A DNA stretch of 64,000 bases from Pseudarthrobacter equi (GTDB lineage: Bacteria > Actinomycetota > Actinomycetes > Actinomycetales > Micrococcaceae): contig NZ_LT629779.1 in NCBI RefSeq assembly GCF_900105535.1, positions 496,001-560,000 of the forward strand, written 5' to 3'. Of this stretch, positions 58,643-64,000 are shown in pieces. The notes under the pieces were generated by a model. That model had not been told where the DNA came from and ran no database searches. It saw only the letters and a list, made by a program, of their open reading frames with translations. Positions within the stretch are counted from its first letter, which is position 1. Each line of letters starts with the position of its first letter. The translations under genes and the position numbers were made by a program.

Positions 58643-60007
58643 ATGACAGCACAGGACTCCCTGCCGGTCGCCGTGATCGGTGCCGGACCCGTCGGCCTGG
58701 CAGCGGCCGCGCACCTGCTCGAACGCGGCCTTGAACCGCTCGTCCTCGAAGCCGGCCCCACCGTCGGAGCCGCAGTGCGCGCGTGGGGCCACGTCCGGGT
58801 GTTCTCCACCTGGCAGTACAACCTCGACGCCGCCGCCGTCCGGCTGCTCGAGGCCACTGGTTGGGAAGCGCACCGTCCAACCGCACTGCCCTACGGACAC
58901 CAGATCGTCACCGGCTACCTCGAGCCCCTGGCCGCCACCACCGCACTCAAACACCGGATCCGGACCGGAGCCAGAGTCGTTGCCGTCACGCGGCAGGGCA
59001 TGGACAAAGGACGTAGCGCCGGCCGCGACCAAGCTCCGTTCCTCCTGCGCATCCGGCACACCAGCGGCGACACCACAGAGATCCTGGCCCGCGCCGTCAT
59101 CGACGCTTCCGGAACCTGGACCACCCCTGCGCCCCTTGGATCAGGGGGGCTGCCCGCGCCCGGTGAGGCCGAAGCCCGGGCCGCCGGGCTGATCACCGGG
59201 CCGCTGCCTGACGTCTCCGGTGACGGGTTCGCGGGACGCCGCACCCTGGTCATCGGCTCCGGACACTCGGCCGCGAACATGGTCCTGGACCTCGCCCGAA
59301 CCGCCCGGACCAATCCCGGAACCGAAGTCCTCTGGGCCATCCGCGCCAACACCCCTGCCCGCGCCTACGGCGGCGGAGACGCTGACCAGCTTCCCGCCCG
59401 CGGCCAGCTCGGCACGCGGCTGCGCACCGCCGTCGACACCCGGGCCGTCCAACTCCTCACAGGCTTCCACACCAACGGCATTGACATGAACGGTGGCACG
59501 GTCACGGTCATCGCTGCTGACGGCCGCCGTGTCGAGGCCGACCTGGTGATCCCGGCGACCGGGTTCCGCCCCGATCTGTCCATTCTCACCGAGCTGCGCC
59601 TCGACCTCGACCCCGCCGTCGACGCACCCAAAGCCTTAGGCCCGCTGATCGACCCGGACTTTCACAGCTGCGGCACCGTCCCGGCCCACGGTGCCAGGAT
59701 CCTTACCCACCCGGAGAAGGACTTCTACCTGGCCGGCATGAAGTCCTATGGCCGCGCCCCGACCTTCCTGATGGCCACCGGCTACGAACAGGTCCGCTCA
59801 ATCGCCGCCGCCCTCGCCGGAAACAGCATGGCCGCGGACACGGTCGAACTCGAACTCCCCGAAACCGGCGTCTGCTCCACCAGCATCCCCGACAACGACG
59901 CGGTAATGGCGGACTCCTGCTGCGCAACCCCGGAGCCTGTCATTGTGTCGGTTGGATTTTCCACTGGCCTGCAGCACGGCCGCACCAACCAAGCAGCACC
60001 CCTGTGA
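58643..60007 (+). CDS. FAD/NAD(P)-binding oxidoreductase of the arsenic operon (ArsO-like flavoprotein)
   Basis: A 454-residue flavoprotein monooxygenase type. The FAD motif is AVIGAGPVGLAAAAHL (residues 9-24) and the NADPH motif is TLVIGSGHSAANMVLD in the middle, with PATGFRPDLS as the usual late motif. The C-terminus carries a cysteine-containing tail MADSCCATPE. It starts 54 bases after arsC and overlaps the acetyltransferase gene by GTGA. Flavin monooxygenases in ars operons are called ArsO and related proteins; whether this one oxidises an organoarsenical, arsenite or a thiol is not known. Confidence 0.85.
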   Translation: MTAQDSLPVAVIGAGPVGLAAAAHLLERGLEPLVLEAGPTVGAAVRAWGHVRVFSTWQYNLDAAAVRLLEATGWEAHRPTALPYGHQIVTGYLEPLAATTALKHRIRTGARVVAVTRQGMDKGRSAGRDQAPFLLRIRHTSGDTTEILARAVIDASGTWTTPAPLGSGGLPAPGEAEARAAGLITGPLPDVSGDGFAGRRTLVIGSGHSAANMVLDLARTARTNPGTEVLWAIRANTPARAYGGGDADQLPARGQLGTRLRTAVDTRAVQLLTGFHTNGIDMNGGTVTVIAADGRRVEADLVIPATGFRPDLSILTELRLDLDPAVDAPKALGPLIDPDFHSCGTVPAHGARILTHPEKDFYLAGMKSYGRAPTFLMATGYEQVRSIAAALAGNSMAADTVELELPETGVCSTSIPDNDAVMADSCCATPEPVIVSVGFSTGLQHGRTNQAAPL

Positions 60008-60579
60008 CCCCAGGCGCCGGGTTGAGGATCCGTGAACTGACCAGGAACGACTGGACCGTCGTCAAGGACATCTGGGCAGAGGGCATCGCCACCGGAAACG
60101 CGACCTTCGAGCAGGCCCCGCCGTCCTGGGAAGACTTCGACGCGGGGCGCCGGCCGGACCTGCGCCTCGTCGCCGAAGACCACGGAACCGTCATCGGGTG
60201 GGCAGCCGGATCGCCCGTGTCCTCCCGACCCGTTTACTCCGGCGTCATCGACCACTCGATCTACATCAGCCCGGCCGTTAACGGTCACGGACACGGCTCC
60301 CGGCTCCTTGCCGCCTTCATCCGTCACTGCCACGCCGCAGGGGTCTGGACCATCCAGTCCAACGTCTTCCCCGAAAATACTGCCTCTCTCGCACTGCACC
60401 AGCGCCACGGATTCACCATCGTCGGCACCCGCCGACGCATCGGACTCATGGTCTACGGGCCCCACGCCGGCATCTGGCGTGACACCGTCCTGATCGAGCA
60501 CCGCAGCCCGGACAGCCCGGCGGGTGCCGCCGGCAGTCCTTCTCAGCCCGTTACTTCGGGCAGCTCAGGTCCGGGTTGA
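60004..60579 (+). CDS. arsN: GNAT acetyltransferase, ArsN1/phosphinothricin-acetyltransferase type
   Basis: A 191-residue N-acetyltransferase. The GTG start overlaps the flavoprotein stop (GTGA). Landmarks of the phosphinothricin/methionine-sulfoximine acetyltransferase group are IATGNATFEQAPPSWEDF, VIGWAAGSPVSSRPVYSGV, the acetyl-CoA loop VNGHGHGSRLL, and ENTASLALHQRHGF. In ars operons this protein is ArsN1, which acetylates the organoarsenical antibiotic arsinothricin, a glutamate analogue like phosphinothricin. It extends 29 bases into the convergent secreted-protein gene. Confidence 0.85.
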   Translation: MTPGAGLRIRELTRNDWTVVKDIWAEGIATGNATFEQAPPSWEDFDAGRRPDLRLVAEDHGTVIGWAAGSPVSSRPVYSGVIDHSIYISPAVNGHGHGSRLLAAFIRHCHAAGVWTIQSNVFPENTASLALHQRHGFTIVGTRRRIGLMVYGPHAGIWRDTVLIEHRSPDSPAGAAGSPSQPVTSGSSGPG

Positions 60580-61084
60580 ACGCCGCGAACATGCCGTCCG
60601 GATTGTCCCGCCAGACCCACGCATGGAGGGCGAAAGAACCGGGGAACGGGCCGTCTTCAAACTTCAGCCCGGCAATCGAGGGCCGGTTCTTCGCGGTTGA
60701 AATGAACTCGGCGGCCACCAGCCGGTACCGCCCGTTCCGGTCCGGCATGTAGACGAGGACCTCGGGCTTGCGGGCCTGGGTCTTGTCGTCGAGCAGCTCC
60801 TGCTTGGCGTAGTGGAATCCCATCGCCCCCACCCCCGGCATGTCGATGCACTCGGTGATCTTCTTGTAACCGTCGGCTTCGGCGTTCTCCAGCCAGCGGT
60901 AGTCGTCCGTGACGTGGCGCAGTACCCTGACCAGCCGGCGCTGGTCGTCGTTGTTCCGCCAGTCGTCACCCTTGTCGGAGCCCTCGTGCCCGGACCCGCC
61001 GTGTGCCACGGCAGCCCCCGGTGCGAGCCCCAGCGCAAGTGCCGCTGCGGCTATGGACAGTACCCCATTTTTGGTGCGGTTCAT
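60551..61084 (-). CDS. Secreted protein of unknown function
   Basis: A 177-residue exported protein. The signal peptide is clear (NRTKNGVLSIAAAALALGLA, cleavage after AVA near residue 27). The mature protein begins with a His/Gly/Asp-rich segment (HGGSGHEGSDKGDD). A domain with VTDDYRWLENAEADGY, CIDMPGVGAMGFHY and the C-terminal LHAWVWRDNPDGMFAAFNP follows. Two cysteines (one in ECID, one in LSCPK) could pair. Similar proteins occur in many soil bacteria, but I know of no function. Its 3' end overlaps that of arsN by 29 bases on the opposite strand. Confidence 0.78.
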   Translation of the reverse strand: MNRTKNGVLSIAAAALALGLAPGAAVAHGGSGHEGSDKGDDWRNNDDQRRLVRVLRHVTDDYRWLENAEADGYKKITECIDMPGVGAMGFHYAKQELLDDKTQARKPEVLVYMPDRNGRYRLVAAEFISTAKNRPSIAGLKFEDGPFPGSFALHAWVWRDNPDGMFAAFNPDLSCPK

Positions 61085-61360
61085 CGTTGATCTTCTGCCC
61101 CTCCGAGACCTGTGTCTTCCTCAGGGATGCGCAGCGCGGGAACGGGATGTCCCGCCTTCGCCAGATGCCGGCAGATTTCCCGGGAGTGCCGGTGACAGTG
61201 CCGCCCGCAAGGCCGAGCGTCCTCTCATTGGGCGGCGTTTCCAGTATGCTCCTGCCCCGGAACGCCGCGCTACGCTACGGGCCGGTAGTAGGGGAACCAC
61301 GGGACTCCCGGCCAAACCCCCAGCGCAGGCGCCTCCCCGCAATCCACGTAGACTGGCAGC

Positions 61361-62179
61361 ATGCGGTTGGTGGCAAGCGATATTGACGGAACGATCCTCG
61401 GGCACGACGGGAAAATCAGCCCCCGCACCATCCGCGCCTTCCATGCCTGCCGCACCGCCGGTGTGGAGCTCGTTTTCGTGACCGGCCGGCCGCCCCGCTG
61501 GCTGCACCCGCTCGAGGAACAACTGGGCCACACCGGCCGCGTGATCTGCTCCAACGGCGCGGTGGTCTGGGACCTGGAAGCCGACCGCCTGGTGTCCGCC
61601 CGCACCCTGGCCATCGGTGCGGTCCTGGAAATCCGCCGCATCATCAAGGACCTCCGCCCCGCCGCGCTGTTCGCCGCCGAAACCCTCAGCGGATTCCACC
61701 TTGAGCCCGGCTTCATCGAGAACGAATCGAGCGAACTGCTCACCCAGTTCACCCCGGCGCCGCTGCGCGAGACGCTCACGGCGGATGACGCCGTCGTCAA
61801 GTTCCTTGCCATCGTCCGCGACGGCACCCCCGACGACTTCCTCGCCGAGGTGGCCCCCGCCGTCGAGCACCTTGCCGCAGCAACGCACTCCTCGCCCGGC
61901 GTCGCCATGCTGGAACTGTCCCTCCCCGGCGTCAACAAGGCCGTCACCCTCGCCGAGTACGCGGCCGCGCTGGGAATCGGCGCCGCAGACGTCGTGGCGT
62001 TCGGCGACATGCCCAATGACATCGAGATGCTCCGCTGGGCCGGGCACGGCTACGCCATGGCCAGCGGCCACCCCGAGGCCATCCGTGCTGCGGGGCAGCA
62101 GGCACCGCATTTTGACGACGACGGCGTCGCCCAGGTCCTGGAGGAACGCCTCGCTTCCCTTGGGGTGCAGCACTCCTGA
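61361..62179 (+). CDS. Cof-type HAD-superfamily phosphatase
   Basis: A 272-residue haloacid-dehalogenase-fold hydrolase. Motif I is SDIDGTIL with nucleophile Asp7 and acid Asp9, motif II is FVTGRPP, motif III Lys lies in the GVNKAVTLAEYA region, and motif IV is AFGDMPNDIEML. The C2-type cap between motifs II and III is the hallmark of the Cof subfamily, which dephosphorylates sugar phosphates, flavin mononucleotide or pyridoxal phosphate. Single gene. A gap of 276 bases to the divergent secreted-protein gene holds no clear element. Confidence 0.92.
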   Translation: MRLVASDIDGTILGHDGKISPRTIRAFHACRTAGVELVFVTGRPPRWLHPLEEQLGHTGRVICSNGAVVWDLEADRLVSARTLAIGAVLEIRRIIKDLRPAALFAAETLSGFHLEPGFIENESSELLTQFTPAPLRETLTADDAVVKFLAIVRDGTPDDFLAEVAPAVEHLAAATHSSPGVAMLELSLPGVNKAVTLAEYAAALGIGAADVVAFGDMPNDIEMLRWAGHGYAMASGHPEAIRAAGQQAPHFDDDGVAQVLEERLASLGVQHS

Positions 62180-62304
62180 CGCCGGCGTTCCCGTGTGGTG
62201 CACCTGCCGCCATTTTCACAGGTTGCGCTCACTTGCCGTTCACCTTCGTTCCGTAGCGTGAAGCGCGGAGGGCAGGCACCTCTCCGGCCGGCAAAGGGGA
62301 CAAC

Positions 62305-62553
62305 ATGGCACGAAGCGCAAAACACCAGACCGCTGAAGCACCGCTGCGCAGGGCAACGCCCGCGCCGCACTGGAAGAAGCTCCGGCAGGGGGACCGCGTC
62401 CGCGTCCAGCTCGCGCCCGGATTCGATGCCGCGGGCGTGGTGGATGCCATCACGGCTGACCATTCGGCCGTGTGGGTCCACCTCGATGGTGGCCGCGGCC
62501 GGACGCTGCTGCACTGCAGCGACGGCGTGGAAATCCTTCCGTACGGGGACTGA
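62305..62553 (+). CDS. Small conserved-looking hypothetical protein
   Basis: An 82-residue basic protein. ATG 62305 follows a purine-rich AAAGGGGACAAC site. The sequence after residue 22 looks like a compact beta barrel (HWKKLRQGDRVRVQL, GVVDAITADHSAVWVHLDGG, LLHCSDGVEILP), similar in pattern to small SH3/KOW-like domains, preceded by a basic tail. Function unknown. It may be transcribed with the glycerophosphodiesterase 45 bases downstream. Confidence 0.68.
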   Translation: MARSAKHQTAEAPLRRATPAPHWKKLRQGDRVRVQLAPGFDAAGVVDAITADHSAVWVHLDGGRGRTLLHCSDGVEILPYGD

Positions 62554-62598
62554 CGCCACCGCCATGGGCGGGTGGGCCGGCTCCGGTACGCTCACTCT

Positions 62599-63429
62599 GT
62601 GAGCCTGCCGTTCTTCGACCACGCCGGCGCCGATGGCGCCCCGCTTCCCATCGCCATGGCCCACCGCGGCTTTTCCGTGGACGGACTCGAGAACTCGATG
62701 GCGGCGTTCCGCGCCGCCGCTGAGCTGGGCTGCCGCTACCTCGAAACGGACGTCCACACCACGTCCGACGGCGTGCTCCTCCTCTTCCACGACGGGACCC
62801 TGGACCGCGTGACGGACGGCAGCGGACGCGTAGCCGACCTTCCCGCCCAGGATGTTGCCGGTGCCCGGATCGGCGGGCGCGAACCTATTCCCACCTTCGA
62901 AGAACTCATCACGGCCCTGCCGGACGCGCGGCTGAACCTGGACGTCAAGGACTGGGGCTCGGTCCGCAGCACCGTCGAGGCCATCGAACGCCACGCTGTC
63001 CACGACCGGGTACTGATCGCCAGCTTTTCGGACCGGCGGCGGCGGGCCGTGCTGAAGCAGCTCAGCCGCCCGGTTGCCTCGTCCGCTGGCGTCGTATCCA
63101 ACGCCCTGTTCGCGCTGCTGGGCCCCGTGCTGCCCGGTCCGGCGTTCCGCTGGCTGATGCGGAGGGTCCTGCGGGACGTGCACGCGCTGCAGGTGCCCGT
63201 GCGCTACGGCGCGGTGCCGGTGGTTACGCCCGGTTTCCTGCGCCGCGCGGAGTCCCTGGGACTGGTGGTCCACGTCTGGACCATCAACGACCCCGCCGAG
63301 ATGCGCCGGCTCCTGGAGCTCGGCGTGGCAGGCATCGTCACCGACCGGGCGGACCTGCTGCGCCAGGTGCTCATGGAGCGCGGCGAATGGCCCGGCCCGG
63401 GCGCTGCCGAAGAGGGCCGGAATCGCTAG
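62599..63429 (+). CDS. Glycerophosphodiester phosphodiesterase
   Basis: A 276-residue GDPD-family TIM-barrel enzyme that hydrolyses glycerophosphodiesters to glycerol-3-phosphate and an alcohol. The GTG start at 62599 is used because it begins the family N-terminus; a start at 62572 is possible. Active-site motifs are MAHRGFSVDGLENSMAAF (His, Arg, Glu), ETDVHTTSDG (Glu, Asp metal ligands) and FHDGTLDRVTDG (second catalytic His). The late VVHVWTINDPAEMRRLLELG is also typical. No signal peptide, so it acts in the cytoplasm. Confidence 0.92.
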   Translation: MSLPFFDHAGADGAPLPIAMAHRGFSVDGLENSMAAFRAAAELGCRYLETDVHTTSDGVLLLFHDGTLDRVTDGSGRVADLPAQDVAGARIGGREPIPTFEELITALPDARLNLDVKDWGSVRSTVEAIERHAVHDRVLIASFSDRRRRAVLKQLSRPVASSAGVVSNALFALLGPVLPGPAFRWLMRRVLRDVHALQVPVRYGAVPVVTPGFLRRAESLGLVVHVWTINDPAEMRRLLELGVAGIVTDRADLLRQVLMERGEWPGPGAAEEGRNR

Positions 63430-63555
63430 TACCGTCTCCGTCCGTTCGCAGGGCCTTCGCCGGGCCCGGCCTTACCCGGCGGGATCATCAGCATGCTTAC
63501 AATTAGTCCAGAGCTGGGGCGTTGGACCGCAGCCCGAACGGAAGGACGAAGGACC

Positions 63556-63801
63556 GTGAGCACCTACCATCCGGAGAACGACCCCGCCAACCCGGACAAG
63601 CCGGGCAAAGACAGTGCCGACAACGTCGGCGCGGCCCAGGACGACCTCGCGAAACAGCGCAGCACTGAAGCGGGGGACTCGCCCAACCCGGATCCGGCCG
63701 AAGGCAACATCACCGGGCTGGAGCCCGGCGGTGGAGTGCCGCCGGGAGAGACCCCGCCGGCTGAAGGCCAGATGAGCCGGGACCAGGGCCACTCCGAGTA
63801 G
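63556..63801 (+). CDS. Small acidic Pro/Gly-rich protein, DUF6480-like
   Basis: An 81-residue disordered-looking protein. GTG 63556 is chosen because AAGGACGAAGGA lies just upstream; the frame opens 63 bases earlier without support. It is rich in Asp, Pro, Gly and Glu ([17 protein letters not shown], then [20 protein letters not shown]). The [18 protein letters not shown] block resembles the conserved core of DUF6480 proteins seen in Arthrobacter and Streptomyces; this match is from memory. Function unknown. Confidence 0.65.
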   Translation: MSTYHPENDPANPDKPGKDSADNVGAAQDDLAKQRSTEAGDSPNPDPAEGNITGLEPGGGVPPGETPPAEGQMSRDQGHSE

Positions 63802-63809
63802 GCAGTGGC

Positions 63810-64000
63810 TTAGGCGGACTCGTTCTCCTGCGGACTGCGCCCGGCGGGCTCGGCCAGCTGGCGGTTGAGGCCATCAGCGTCCTGCCGGGTGTTCCAGGAC
63901 GCCCAGTCCTGCGGGCGGACGGAGGGACGGCCCAGCAGGTACCCCTGCCCGGCGTCGATGCCCAGTTCCGTCAGGACCTTCAGCTCGCCCACGGTCTCGA
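63810..64000 (-). CDS. C-terminal end of an EAL-domain protein (partial)
   Basis: Minus-strand frame entering from the right edge and ending at TAA 63810-63812. The first visible residues (GELKVLTELGIDAGQGYLLG, then RPSV) are the last part of an EAL cyclic-di-GMP phosphodiesterase domain, where the conserved GxQGYxxGRP segment closes the barrel. A 35-residue hydrophilic tail follows. The catalytic EAL and DDFG motifs lie outside the window, so activity cannot be judged. Confidence 0.8.
   Translation of the reverse strand, partial: ETVGELKVLTELGIDAGQGYLLGRPSVRPQDWASWNTRQDADGLNRQLAEPAGRSPQENESA

Overview
The window is high-GC bacterial chromosome. Its style is that of a soil actinobacterium, most likely Arthrobacter, Pseudarthrobacter or a related Micrococcaceae. 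This is inferred from GC-rich third positions, many GTG starts, GTGA/ATGA coupled genes, a GAF-ANTAR regulator, an actinobacterial-type SOS box, many LacI/GntR/IclR-controlled catabolic operons, and small proteins common in Arthrobacter. I saw no rRNA, tRNA, CRISPR array, transposase or integrase.

Layout. Positions 1-10323 hold a sugar or sugar-acid catabolic cluster: PfkB kinase, a three-part RbsBAC-type ABC importer, a COG3618-type lactonase, a LacI repressor, a homoserine-dehydrogenase-like enzyme with a C-terminal SAF domain, and a beta-hydroxyacid dehydrogenase. Three near-identical palindromic operators, two of them in the same position just downstream of a -10 box, tie the cluster to the LacI protein. 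The substrate is not identifiable from sequence alone.

Positions 10392-13838 form a lower-GC accessory segment bounded by two copies of a 28-bp direct repeat (22 of 28 identical). It carries three proteins of no recognised family, including a two-gene unit of a soluble protein plus a four-helix membrane protein. This is the best candidate in the window for an undescribed system.

Positions 14293-25000 carry a GAF histidine kinase, an FGGY kinase/aldose epimerase pair behind a perfect LacI-type operator, a Tat-exported multicopper oxidase with a coupled lipoprotein, a GAF-ANTAR regulator and an aldo/keto reductase. Positions 23994-30455 are a 5-oxoproline-type cluster: biotin carboxylase-BCCP, fused PxpBC, MHS transporter, PxpA and a divergent GntR regulator with a perfect palindrome.

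Positions 30487-44919 include a yeast-type cytosine deaminase, a RelA/SpoT-domain alarmone synthetase, a secreted M1 peptidase, and a LacI-controlled nucleoside-salvage operon (nucleoside hydrolase, MFS transporter, ribokinase). They also include an AEC transporter, a PfkB kinase and a MarR regulator flanked by matching inverted repeats. Positions 45065-49096 hold a two-cysteine CsoR/CstR-like repressor, DUF2231 and VIT1-family membrane proteins, a membrane-anchored metzincin and an orphan sulfonate/nitrate-type binding protein.

Positions 49276-55194 are an IclR-linked hydroxyacid cluster (D-2-hydroxyacid dehydrogenase, FAH-family hydrolase, MHS transporter, beta-hydroxyacid dehydrogenase, SDR) whose promoters share a CTGAAC half-site. 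Positions 55265-60579 hold SOS-controlled umuDC and, divergently, an arsenic operon arsR-aqpS-arsC-flavoprotein-arsN that lacks a dedicated arsenite pump. The right end has a secreted protein, a Cof-type phosphatase, a glycerophosphodiesterase and the C-terminus of an EAL-domain protein.
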